Assembly: GCF_002775205.1 (NCBI RefSeq) | Contig: NC_036460.1 | Location: forward strand, 1,409,001-1,473,000 | DNA: 64,000 bases | Origin: Xiphophorus maculatus | Lineage: Eukaryota > Chordata > Actinopteri > Cyprinodontiformes > Poeciliidae | Direction of reading: 5' to 3' | Part shown: positions 10,968 through 22,155 of the stretch, in pieces | Position numbering within the stretch: the first letter of the stretch is position 1 | How the letters are laid out: each line of letters starts with the position of its first letter | Translations under genes and position numbers: made by a program | The notes under the pieces: generated by a model | Databases searched by the model: none | Told to the model about the DNA's origin: nothing | The model's input: only the letters and a program-made list of their open reading frames with translations

Positions 10968-12576
10968 ATGAAGATGTTGTCCTCCCTCAGCCTGCGCTGC
11001 CTCCTCCTGCTCCTCCTCTCCCTCAGCGCCTCCATCAGCTGCTCCTCCGCCGCACAGAGAGACTCCAAACTCCGCCTGCTGCTGCACCGGACCCCGCTGC
11101 TCAGCTCCAAACAGGTCGGTACCGATCAGAACCGATCAGAACCGCGCTTTAAACTGGACCAAAGTTCTGTTTAAAGTTACAGAGAAATCTGAAATGATCC
11201 CGGGTCATAAAAGTAAAGTCGGTGTTTTAATATTTGTAATTTTGCGCAACAAAAGATTTTAATTATCGGAAAAGTTTATTTCTCTGGAGTCAACAAATTA
11301 AGACAAAAACTCCGCAGTTTTTAGTTTCATTAATTTAATCATTACGGTGTTAATTAATGATTATCATTAAAGGTAAACGTTTGATTTACAGTTGCATGAA
11401 ATTATTTTATAATAATTTCTAATAGAGAATAAATATTCTGGATTTTACATCTGAGTTATTATATTTTACATTTTATTAATTTAAAAATAGGATCTGAACT
11501 TTACAATCCCTTTTAGAAACATTTTTATTTAACTTGTGACTAAACTGATTTTCAGAAATCCCATTTGCTGGTGAAAATTATGATTATTAATATTATTAAA
11601 TATAATATTCTCATTGCATTTCCTTCTGTTTAACTTTATTTTACCACAAACTTACTCTGGAATATGGATTTTAATTTATTCTCCTTATTTGCTGCAGAAT
11701 AATTATCAGTTTATTTCAATATTTCAACACGGCTTCAGGGAAATATGAAGAAGTTCAGATTTTATGACGTTTCTTTAGTTTCATCCAAAACTTTTAAAAT
11801 ACAGTAAAAAAAAACAAACATTGTTTTAATCAGTTAATGTTTTCAACAGAATCAAACTAAAATAATTTTTTGTTGTAATTTCTAAATGTGTTTTTAATAT
11901 ATAATAATTTACAAATATCATCTTTTCAAACATTTAAACTTTTTTTACATTTGTGTTTTGAAATGAGTTTTATTTCTCTGGCAGATTGTAAATGTTGCAG
12001 AAGCCTGGTTCCAAACTGGAACTGAAAATATGAAACAAACTGAAATGAATGTTTTAAATGAATGTTTTAAATGAACCTTTTTATTTGAATTGTAATGACT
12101 GACTGAATGAGTTAAAGCTGCTGGTTTCTGGCTGATCGACGTTTCGGCTCAGAATCTCCAACTGAACTAAAAATCCTCTGAAACGAATAAATCAGAAACG
12201 GTTCAGTCCTAAAAATCTCCGTCTGAGGAAAACAAATTTTATTTACTATTTGACTATTTTACTATTTAATCTTATTTATTTTGAACTGGTTTTATCCCAG
12301 AATGAACCAGTTTAATGAAGCTGATGTGGTTTGTGTTTATTATCTGCAGCTTCAGAACAAAAACTGAATCTAATCTGTTTTCCTGTGAAGATCCAGAAGA
12401 ACCTCAGGTTAAAAGTTGAACTCTGACCTCTGTGTGATCAGTTCACATCCAGCTCTCCTTGTTATTGAAGCATTTTTAGCTCCAGATCTGGAAACTTTCA
12501 GGATTTTTCCTGAAGCGCAAACATCTCGTTGTTTCATTACATTCTGGCTTTTAAACTGAAGACGTGACGTTAATGA

Positions 12577-12665
<89 letters not shown>

Positions 12666-13412
12666 AATAATAATACTAATAACAATGTCCTCAGTGATGG
12701 GCATCGCTAACTGAAAGGCTAGCTGTGCTAACACCACAGTGCTAATCATAAACCTTAGTTCAGCTAATGCTAAAGCGCTAAGTTCAATTCAAATCATATC
12801 GGACGTTGAAAGACTGTAACCCCCAGGAGGACAGGAAATGGAACTTCAAAATAAAAGCTGAAAAACAATCGTGTAACTGAAGAATTTTTAACCAGAACTT
12901 CACGCAGGTTTGCTGAACTTCCAGGTAAAAAACGCTTCAGGATTTATCCTGAGAAATAAATGTAGGGGAAGCTAGGTGCGTTAAGTGCTAACCGAAAAAA
13001 TTAGCTTGGCTATTAGCAAATTAGCGGAAATGTTTCCCTTTGATCCCAATGGGTCCAAAAGTCAGAGCTTTAACATTTATGTGTTAAAGCTGTATGGCTC
13101 AGCGAAAGAGCAGGCGCCCCCTGGTGGCAGCAGGACGCTTTCTGATTCCTTCCTGTGAGTTGGAGGAACCTGCAGGTGACCGTGTCCTCTGTCCCTCAGG
13201 ACGCGTCTCGCTCCTCGCTGGCGGAGCTGCTCCTCTCCGACCTCCTGCAGATGGAGAACGAGGCTCTGGAGGAGGACGGGTTCCCTGAAGGCGAGCCGGA
13301 GGACATCCGCGTGGACCTGGAGCGCGCCGCCAGCAGCGGGCCGCTGCTCGCCCCCCGGGAGAGGAAGGCGGGCTGCAAGAACTTCTTCTGGAAGACCTTC
13401 ACGTCCTGCTGA
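10968..13412 (+). CDS. sst: Preprosomatostatin (somatostatin-14 precursor)
   Basis: This gene encodes the precursor of the secreted peptide hormone somatostatin, which inhibits pituitary growth hormone and pancreatic and gut secretion through sst receptors. Two coding exons are 10968-11114 and 13200-13412, joined in phase 0 across a 2.1 kb intron with GT and AG ends; the product is 119 aa. A Leu-rich signal peptide covers about residues 1-28. The C-terminus is RERK followed by [14 protein letters not shown] (106-119), identical to classical somatostatin-14, with the C108-C119 disulfide pair and the FWKT core. Arg91 marks the likely monobasic cut giving a 28-residue form. A second Met at codon 3 is an alternative start. 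A poly(A) signal lies 240 bp downstream. The neighbour ece2 favours the sst1-type locus (human SST and ECE2 both lie on 3q27), but teleosts have several sst paralogues encoding this same tetradecapeptide, so the exact paralogue is not settled. Confidence 0.97.
12577..12664. repeat. (ATT)n microsatellite in the sst intron
   Basis: Roughly 28 near-perfect ATT units, within the single sst intron. Confidence 0.95.
13114..13127 (-). promoter_or_regulatory. CTCF-like motif in the sst intron
   Basis: Read on the minus strand the sequence is CCACCAGGGGGCGC, a full match to the vertebrate CTCF core consensus. It lies 72 bp before sst exon 2. Binding is inferred from sequence alone. Confidence 0.45.
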
Positions 13413-13416
13413 GCCT

Positions 13417-13543
13417 TCCTCCTCCTCCTCCTCCTCCTCCTCCTCCTCCTCCTCCTCCTCCTCCTCCTCCTCCTCCTCCTCCTCCACCTCCTCCTCCTCC
13501 TCCTCCTCCTCCTCCTCCTCCTCCTCCTCCTCCTCCTCCTCCT
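13417..13543. repeat. (TCC)n tract in the sst 3' UTR
   Basis: About 127 bp of CCT/TCC triplets, with one CCA interruption near 13484, start four bases after the sst stop codon. On the minus strand the tract reads as poly-Glu and creates a spurious 218-codon ORF. Confidence 0.95.
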
Positions 13544-13648
13544 GTACAGAAACTGATCCCTGGTCAGTTTGGGTGAAATGTTCTGACCTTTCTGAGCTGA
13601 TTCTTTCTGAATGTAAACACCATGAAGCTATTTTTAATTGTTGGTTTG

Positions 13649-13654
13649 AATAAA
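13649..13654 (+). terminator. Poly(A) signal of sst
   Basis: AATAAA lies 237 bp after the stop codon and is followed within 30 bp by GT-rich sequence (CCTCCTGTGTCTG), a normal cleavage context. Confidence 0.75.
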
Positions 13655-15987
13655 ATCTGTTTGAGAAAACCTCCTGTGTCTGCTGAGGAAGACGAGGGGC
13701 GGGCTCGGCCTTCATCGGGGGTCTCCATGGCAACGAGGAGCTGATGACAGATCAGATCTGAGCTCCTCGGTTTCCGAACAGGAACCATTCAGTTCACTTC
13801 ACTTTATTTAGTTATTTATTTATTACTAAAATCACCTCCAGGAAATTTTTAAAAGTAATAAATTTCATTCAAACATTTAAACAATCCGGCCAAATTAACT
13901 TTACTTTTCTGATCTCTTCCTGTTTCATCTCCATGGCTCCATTGGTCCAGATTGATTTAATGAACTGTTTGGATTCAATTATACTGGCTTCATATAATCT
14001 TCCAGATATTGTGGTTCATATGCTGAGAGGGTTTCAACTAAAGCATTAAAAGAACCTTTCAGTGGGTTGATTGAAAAAGTTCTGGTTTTATTAGAAAATT
14101 GTTTCATTTATAATATGATAAAATGTCTTATTATATGTGAAATAACAGAACTGGACCTATTTTTCCTAACATCTTGCTGAAAAGCTGCTTGTTAGTTTTG
14201 TCTTATTTCAAGCGTACTGAGATGTTTGCACTAAAAATATTACCAATCTTACTTGGTAATATATTTTATTTTTGCAGTGTTATCAGTAAAGTCACATCTT
14301 CCACATTTATCAGCAAGTTCATTTGCAAATTAGCTAAACATTTAGCTGTGAATTAGCGTTATAGCTAAATGATTAGCTAGCTCAGATCTAAATATTTAGT
14401 TTGGAGCTACATTTTTAGCTCCTCACTAAATATTTAACGTCAAACTAAATATTTACTATCAAACTGTTACATTTATTAAATAATTAATAGGACAAATATG
14501 ACTTTAAAAAATGAATCCCCAGTTTTATCTCTAATGACTAAAAAACCCAAATTACTGCTGTTAATCTACAAACGGCCCATAAATGAAGCTCAGTTTTTTC
14601 TTGACGACGTTTCGGCGACTCGCTGCTCTCGTCTCAGTTTATCCAACATCATATTGAAGCTTTTCACTCACAGCTTTTCCTCTTGTTAGTGTTTTTAATG
14701 AAATATGCTTCAGGGAGAGACGATGGAAACAGAATTGATTTAAAGTTTCACTTTAATAAAACATTCGCAGCGTTAAAATCCTGGTTCTGCTTCTTCTCCC
14801 ACGTTTGGAGGAGAAAGAATCAGTTCTTCACACATTTTACGTCCTTTGGATTCATTATGTGGCAGGAAAAATCAGTATTTAATTACTCATCAAGTTTCTC
14901 TAAATAAAGAATATTGAAGTTTATAATTATTAAGTTGAAATGTGCAAGAAAACAATCTAGAATAATGCAGAAAATCACATTTATTTATAAAAAACCCACT
15001 TTATTTAGTCATGTTTGTATCAAAAAATAAGAACAGACGATCAGAACATGAACACAAAAGTCCAATAAGAAATATAAATATTATTTATTATTCCTCAGTG
15101 AGAAAATTTAGCAGCAAAGTGACGAGCAAAAGATACACATAGGTTCAGAAAATACTGAAAAAAGCTGAAGTAAGAATAACAACGTTACAAACTGCAACAT
15201 GAAAGTCTGTGAGGTCGTCATGACGCTCGTCTTTTCTCTGCTGGTTCCCCTCAACACACCGTCAGGATGCTAAGCTAGTTAGCATAGCCGCCACTTACAG
15301 AGCATTAACAGTTTATCTGCAAAGGTCTGATGTGTCCCCACCATTAGCACACTGAGAGGCGTACACCAGGGTGATTGACAGCGCTAAGCCCCTCCTCCAG
15401 TAGCAGGACCTTTTCACAGGCTAACCGTCAGGACTTTATTCTCATAATATTAAGACATTTTTTGTTATTTCACTTTATTCTCGCAATATTCTGAGTTTAT
15501 TTTTATATTATGACTTTTTCTCATACAACTTAATTCTAATTATATTGACTTTATTCACATAATATTCTCATATTATTATTATGACTTTCTTTTGTGTATT
15601 ATTACGATTTTATTTTTGTGGTTTTCTTAGCCTGGTCTTATTACTGCGTCCTAATTATGGATGTAAAAAGTCAGTTTTGGTTTGAGATGCTTGTTGTTGA
15701 ACGAATGTCACAAATTAAAACGTTTCGGTAAATTGCAGCCGGTTCTGAGGTTCTGCTGCTCCGTCGGTCCAGAGCTTAACTCTGAGCTGAAGTCGTCCTG
15801 CGGCGCCACCGGCGCGCTGCAGGTGTCTTCACACGCCGAGCGTTTCTCCGCTAACAGGAAGCTGCAGCTGCAGAGGCACAAAGAGCCCAGCAGCCAATCA
15901 GACGGCTGCGTTTCAAACGCTCTAATAAACGCTGATGAGCTTTAATTACAGCTGAAAGCTTTACTGGAACACACACACTTCAGCTCA

Positions 15988-16113
<126 letters not shown>

Positions 16114-16198
16114 AGATGCTGATGCCGTTTCTCACCTTAAAAAGTCGATTCACTGGAAACAAAAAGACGACTAATCAGCAGCAAGAGGAAGCATCTCA

Positions 16199-16200
<2 letters not shown>

Positions 16201-16254
<54 letters not shown>
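16201..16254. repeat. (CA)n microsatellite
   Basis: An uninterrupted run of 27 CA units, only 90 bp from the (TG)n run. The two tracts are complementary to each other on the same strand, so they form an imperfect inverted repeat. Confidence 0.98.
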
Positions 16255-16255
<1 letters not shown>

Positions 16256-17606
16256 CATGACAACGTCATTCCATCTTAAAGGGGTCAAAGGTCAAGTTGC
16301 CATCAGTCAGCCCTTTCTAGTGGGACAGCAGCAGAAACAAAGCTGGTTGCCACGGTTACGTTATCGGGTGTCGGCAGATTTGGATCCGAGTTTAACCCTG
16401 GTGCATTGTGGGTAAAGCGCCGTGCCCTCGGGTCGGTCTGCAGGCCGGTGATACGGAAAGAGGGCGGAGCCACAGTTTGACCCGAGAGGCGGTTCTGTTA
16501 TCGCTGGAAGGTTCTACTTCCTGAAGGAACAAACTGGGAGACATAAAGTTTGAATCTGATAGAGTGTGGCTCCTCCCTCTCAGAGTTTAGCCCCGCCCCT
16601 CAGAGTTTAGCTCCGCCCCCTGGGTTTGTTTCCTTTGCTTTACTGGTTCAGATCCACAATCAACAAATAAAACAAAACATTTATTTCCGACCCGGAGAAT
16701 AAACAGAGAATGATGAAAATAAAGATCTAAATAAATTCAGTCCAGTAATATTTTCATTGAAATCGTCCTGGTACCGTCAAACAGTCGTTGTGGACGGTGA
16801 TGCGGTCGCAGCTGTAGCAGTCAGTTACAACAAATCCAAAGAGGCCTCTGACTGAAGACCGTCATGCCGAGCTAACAGCTCCATATCCAGGCAGCAGAGA
16901 CAATATCCCACAGCAACCTGTCCTGGATGACTCCATCCGCTCTGCTGTTCCACCTCCTTTGCTTTTGCTGCTCCTCTTTAAATCTGGCCGTGTTGGTTAG
17001 AAAGATGTTGGAGTAGGGGATATGTGACGTTTTTGTTTTGCTTTTCACTGTTAGCAGAGAAAAACAAAACAAAAAATGTACTAATGTAAGAGCAGAACCA
17101 CTTCAACATGTTTTTATCAAGTAAGAGTAAAATAATGAAACTTTTATTTCATTAAAATAAAAGTTTTAATGAAACTTTATTAAAATGTTTCATTTAAAAG
17201 TTTGGTAAAAAGTATTTACAATACTTTTACAAAGTAAAAAGTAATGAAATTTTGGTATTTTAAGGACCAAATGACAATAATTCATATAAGTTACAAAAAA
17301 ATAACAAAATCAGGCAAAATAAAATGTTTCCAAATCAGTTTCTCTCAGTAAGAAAACATAAAACTTGAACATAACTGCAGCTGTGAGTCAGTCTGGTGGA
17401 GTTTTAGTAAAAACTTGTTTGATTTTCATTCAGTGGGAAGAAAATCCAAAAATTTTACTCAAGTAAGAGTAAAATGTAGTAAAAATACTCCTAAAGGTAA
17501 ATTCTTTCCAAAAGGTTAGTGAAGCAAATGTAATGAGTAAATGTAACTAGTTAGAACCCGACTCTACATGGATCCAATCAGGACAGAAACACAGATTTGA
17601 ATCTAA

Positions 17607-17775
17607 ACTCATCCGAGTCGTTTTGTTTTCTCTGTTAAATGTCGTCCACTGTCGCCACGGCGTCTTCCTCGTCGGCCATGTTTGTTTCCTCTGATCTCAC
17701 ATCCGACCTTGAGAGGTTTAACAAAATTTCCCGTCTGAATGTTTTGAGTGAAATTGGTTTGTATTTCCCTCCACA
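17607..17775. repeat. Dispersed repeat shared with 26865-27110
   Basis: It contains CGTCCACT.TCGCCA, GGCCATGTTTGTTT and AAAATTTCCC.TCTGA in the same order as the copy in ece2 intron 1. Non-coding; family unknown. Confidence 0.6.
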
Positions 17776-18076
17776 CACTGTACAACCAAACCTGTTACAG
17801 CCAAGATGATTTATTATCAGGTTTTGAAAACTGGCCGACAGTTTTTAAACCAGGCTTTACAAAAACATTCAGTACCACTTCCACCTGTGAGTCCAACTGA
17901 AGCAACCTGTAGATGCATTAATCCAACAGTAGGTGGCACTATAAACAGGTCAGGACTCTTAGGGTTGGTTCTGTTGAGAAGCTATGAGTGGTCATCATCT
18001 TCCTCCAGCCATCCTTAAACTAAGAAGAGAAATGATCATTCTCCAGCTAACAGCTGCACAGAATCCAGAACCAGAG

Positions 18077-18080
<4 letters not shown>

Positions 18081-18140
<60 letters not shown>

Positions 18141-18436
18141 ACAAAGGAAACACCGTAAAGTCAACAACTGAACAAACATTACATTTTGGTGAGTGACATC
18201 ATCAAAATCATTGATACCCATCAAACATATTGATTACTGTTCCATTGATTATGGTTCAGAATCGACTCTGACAAGGATTTTAGTCTGAAGTTGAAGGAAC
18301 TCAGTGTTTCTGCTGTTCTGCAGTTTTCTGGAAGTTTTCTCCAGATTTGTGGTGCATAGAAGCTGAATGTTGCTTCTCCATGTTTCGTTCTGGTTCTGAT
18401 GCAGAGCAGAACCAGAACCAGAACCAGGAGACCTGA
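18081..18436 (-). mobile_element. L2-like LINE 3' end, truncated
   Basis: Read on the minus strand, this matches the 3' part of the L2-like element at 57930-60161: the GGTTCTGGTTCTGG stretch, CCACAAATCTGGA, GAAAACT.CAGAAC and TTTAA.CT.AGACT.AAA phrases. It ends in a TGAT tetranucleotide tail, visible on the plus strand as about 14 AATC units at 18081-18137. The 5' part is missing, as is usual for LINE insertions. Confidence 0.75.
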
Positions 18437-18638
18437 GAGGGCTGACAGGTTGATAGATTGATCCAAATATCAACGATGAAAAAGGTCAGGAAGGTGAAAT
18501 CAGAGCTAACGTTCGATCAGTTAGAGGCCATGAAGCCTGAAAACCCAAACCCGGTTCCTCTGTTCTCCGCTGAGACCCAAACGGCCTTCAGATGTCAGCA
18601 GGCTGTTTGTGTTTCTGCATTTTTCTGTCAAACTGCAG

Positions 18639-19952
18639 AAGACGAGGCGCGCGCTCTGACAGGTGAGGATGATTCAGCTTCCTGTCGCCTCCGTCTCTCT
18701 GAGAACAAAAAGCTGCAAGAGCGAGACGGCGCCACCGCGAAGGTTTTCATCTTCGTCTCTTTCAGAGACGCAGCTGCGGCTTTTCTTCTGCCGAACGACA
18801 AGGTGACGATGAAGAGCTGCTCTTTCACGAGTTCCTGCTGACGGCGCCTTGGGAAGCAGCAGAGGATGGAAGGAGGAAGAATGAGGGGCTGGGAGGAGCT
18901 GCTGCTGCTCCACAGATTTCAGGATGCTTCATTAAAACGATGCGTGTGTCTGATCCTCGTCCTCTGAGTGACTTCAGCTGAGTTCTGGTCCAAACCAAAC
19001 CCAACCAGGTCAGAACATCAGGCTTCATCGCTGTGGGTTGTGTCCAGAACCCGCGACACCGTGGAGCTGAAGGAGCACGCTCCGACGTCAGAGAGGAAAA
19101 CAGGGACACTGAAGACCTCCTAGTGCAAGACTGAGTCCAGACCAAGACCAGAATATATCGAGTCCAAGTCGATACCAAGACGGTATGGGCTGAGAGCGAG
19201 ACTGAGGGAGACCAGAACCAAACTGAAGACTTTCAGGAAATAAGACACGTCGAGTTCACTAACAGGAAAATATTTCACAATTTGACTCTGAAAATAAGGA
19301 GTCAAGCCCTCGATACTGATTAGTGACCCGATCCACTGCACCAGCTGCTGCAGCGGATCAGAACCGAACATCTCCAGCTGCTGCAGCGGATCAGAACCGA
19401 ACATCTCCCGGTCCAACAGTTTGCTGTTTTAACACTTCCAGAACCAACCGCCGTCTCATCACCAGTCCGACCGTCGGACTGACTAAATATTTATAAAATG
19501 TAGCCCTGAGTTAAACGTTTAATTAGCAAACTAAAAGTTGAGTTTAACTAAATAAATAATTCTGATTATATGTTTAGTTTCAAACTGTGAAAATATGACT
19601 CTGAAGATTAAACCATTGTTTTAGCCTGAATAACTCAAATTATTGCTGTTGTTTGACTGTAAGTTTATTATGTCCAGTAGGTGGAGCTGTTTCCACATGT
19701 ATTGGACTCATCTGACCTCTGACCCCCACTCTTTTTCTCACCTTTAAAAGCTATGAAGCCTAAACTCTCTGATTACCTCCAGGTCTGAGTTCGTCTGCAG
19801 CAACAGCAGATTTATTCTTCTTCTCCTGTTTCTTCTTCTTCTTCTGCAGAACTTTTCCTCAGACTCAGCAGCTGCAGGACGACGAGCCGCTGATGTTTCC
19901 TGTCAGAGAAGATGAAGATCCTTCTGAGGATGAGGAGGATCGACTCAGATGA
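18639..19952 (+). other. Possible 3' exons of an unidentified gene
   Basis: Three candidate exons join in one open frame: 18639-18662 (24 nt; acceptor TTTTCTGTCAAACTGCAG, donor CAG|GTGAGG), 18766-18802 (37 nt; acceptor TCTCTTTCAG, donor AAG|GTGACG) and 19850-19952 (acceptor with a long TTC tract ending CTGCAG). The last encodes 33 residues with the acidic end DEDPSEDEEDRLR and a TGA that overlaps an AATAAA at 19952-19957. I do not recognise the protein, and no upstream exon that would supply the missing first base of the frame was identified. It could be chance alignment of splice signals in a repeat-poor stretch. Low confidence. Confidence 0.25.
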
Positions 19953-21850
19953 ATAAAGCTGCTGAGAAGCTTCCTGATCTTCAGACTGCGCTGTGGGTCT
20001 GTGACCAGCAGGGGGAGCTGCAAGGCAACACTTAGATTTTACTGATTCACATCTAATCAGCCAATGAGCTGCAGGAAAACAGGTCAGGACCAAAAACTGA
20101 TTTAGTTAGCAGACTAAATATTTAGCTTTAAACTGAATATTCAGCTTGCTAAGTATTTTGTTTGAAGCTAAATATTTATCTCACTAGCTTAATATTTAGC
20201 TAGAGAGATAAACACTCAGCTTCAGACATTTATCTTGGATCTAAATATTTAGCTTTAAGCTAATTCTGCTAACGCTAATGCTTAAATATTTTTCACCAGA
20301 ATCTCCTCTGGAACTCAAACATGAAACATAAAATGACCAAGAAAAGATTGTCTTTTTTATCAGACAAATATATTTTTATTCAGTTTAAACAACATTAAAT
20401 ATATTTTTAAGACTCAGTCTGAAGGTTTCCATCGGCGCAGTTCCACCTTTCTGCCGGCAGGGGGCAGAACTGTTTATGCTTCTGGATCATCTCAGAGGCT
20501 CCTGACGGAATCCCCCTGATGCCTTCAGGTGCAATCAGGATATTTATGCATCCCGCTGGGTTACAATCCTCCCTGCTGCAGAGCCGCACCTGTTCAGGTA
20601 ACAGGAAGCAGGAAGTAGGAAGCAGGAAGTAACCGCTCTGACACGTCGGACAGGTGGTTTCCTGCAGAAACACGGTTGGAGCTCAGAACAGAACTCTGCA
20701 GAACCTTCAACTCAAACCAGAACAATCAGCTGCCCGACAGGCTGCAAGTTCAAATCCCTGCCAAGGCCCTGGTTCTGGTTCTGGTCCAAGGCCCTGACCA
20801 GGTCCTGGTTCTGGTGCTGGTTCTGGTTCCAGTCCACTGTCAGCTGAGAAACCCCAACTTTCTCCTCATGATGACTATCAACAAAGATGGAGTCAGAAGG
20901 AAAATATTAAAAACAAATAAAATGAAGATTTACTGGAAGAAAACAGAATTATGGAGCAAAACATGAGAAAATCAGAATTAAATCAGAATAACATCAGAAT
21001 AACAGAATAACATCAGAATTAAATCAGAATTAAATCAGAATAACATCAGGTTCTAACCAAGAATATAAAAAATAAAAACAAGAAAAAATACAACAGAATA
21101 AAAACTAAAACAAATCACTTTGCAAGTGTGACCGGTGGACTTCTGCTTTGTGTGTTTATAGGACAAACCATAAAAACACCGAGTCTGGGTTTGGAGGCGG
21201 ACTCCGTTTATTCAGCCTGTCAATCAGGAGATATTAGCATTAGCACGTAGCATGTGCTCCAGTTCTCCAACCCGATCTCTTCCCAGTGGAACGATTAACA
21301 AAAGGGAAGAAGAAATGAACAACTTAACATTTATAATGGTGCTGGAGGACCCCAAACAAAAGAAGAAGAAAGTAGGGCGGAGCTGGAGGACCAAACCCCT
21401 CATAGCAGACACAGAGGAACACAAAGACAGACAAGTATAAGTGGACAAATAAATTAAAGAAAACATTTTGTGAAAATATACAACAATATAGACCCAGTTA
21501 CACATGTGAAAATAAACGAACAAACAGATAAAGACAGAACTGAATCAGGATATAAAAACAGGAATAAAGTCTGGATTCAATTATAAATGAATAAATAAAA
21601 ATATAGTATAAAGACAAAGGTTTAAATAGGACAAACTCCAGGTCAGAATGAAGGGAATAAAATCAAGATTAAATCAATAAACTAAAAATAACAAATTATA
21701 AATAAATGAAAAAAGAGGAAAGTTGGGAGGAAAATCATGAAAAAATTAGAACCTCAGTAGAACTTCAGGTTCTGACCATCAATGCATAGATCCAACTGAC
21801 CCGGATCCACCAGAACCAGAACAGATACATAGATAGATGTGGGAGCTGGA
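19953..21850. other. Intergenic region upstream of the ece2 promoter
   Basis: It holds GCTAA-type sequence at 20100-20290 and a CTCF-like CCGGCAGGGGGCAG at 20453-20466. A GGTTCTGGTTCTGG-type simple repeat lies at 20760-20840 and an A-rich region with ATCAGAATTAA repeats at 20960-21070. No supported gene was found. A minus-strand frame at 20407-20673 is open but unrecognised. Confidence 0.5.
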
Positions 21851-21854
21851 GGAG

Positions 21855-22155
21855 GTGACGTAGGCCGTGTGATGACGTCAGTCCCCGTGTGTCTCGGGGT
21901 GTGTTTGTTTGTGAGAGGAAGCGGCTGGTTGGATGTTGGGCGGGGTCTGAGGAGTCACGGAGAGGCAGAGGAGAGGAGAGAGCAGAAACCCGTCCTGATC
22001 CCGATCCCGGTCCCGGTTCTGCTCCCGGTCCCGATCCCGGTTCTGTTCCAGCGGCAGCGGCGGACACACCGACCCAGCGGAGGCAGCGGACAGGCGGACA
22101 GCCCGGGGAGGATGGGCCTGCCGTAGCGCGCTGCTCTCCGGCTCGCAGCTCCAGG
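21855..22155 (+). promoter_or_regulatory. CpG-rich ece2 promoter and 5' UTR region
   Basis: The block from about 21860 to 22370 is GC-rich and dense in CpG, unlike its AT-rich surroundings, and has no TATA box, as expected of a CpG-island promoter. A perfect CRE, TGACGTCA, lies at 21873-21880, with a GTGACGTAG half-match just before it (21855). Two further perfect TGACGTCA sites lie after the first coding exon at 22359-22366 and 22380-22387. The exact transcription start cannot be placed. Confidence 0.6.

Noticed and set aside
13077..13733. 218-codon minus-strand ORF with a long poly-Glu run opposite sst exon 2
   Set aside because: It exists only because the (TCC)n repeat and sst coding sequence are free of stops in that frame; no splice or start context and no family similarity.
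20407..20673. 88-codon minus-strand ORF with an acceptor-like CTGTTACCTGAACAG inside
   Set aside because: No recognisable domain and no supporting partner exons, with a CTCF-like motif and simple sequence in the same stretch; left as unannotated intergenic.
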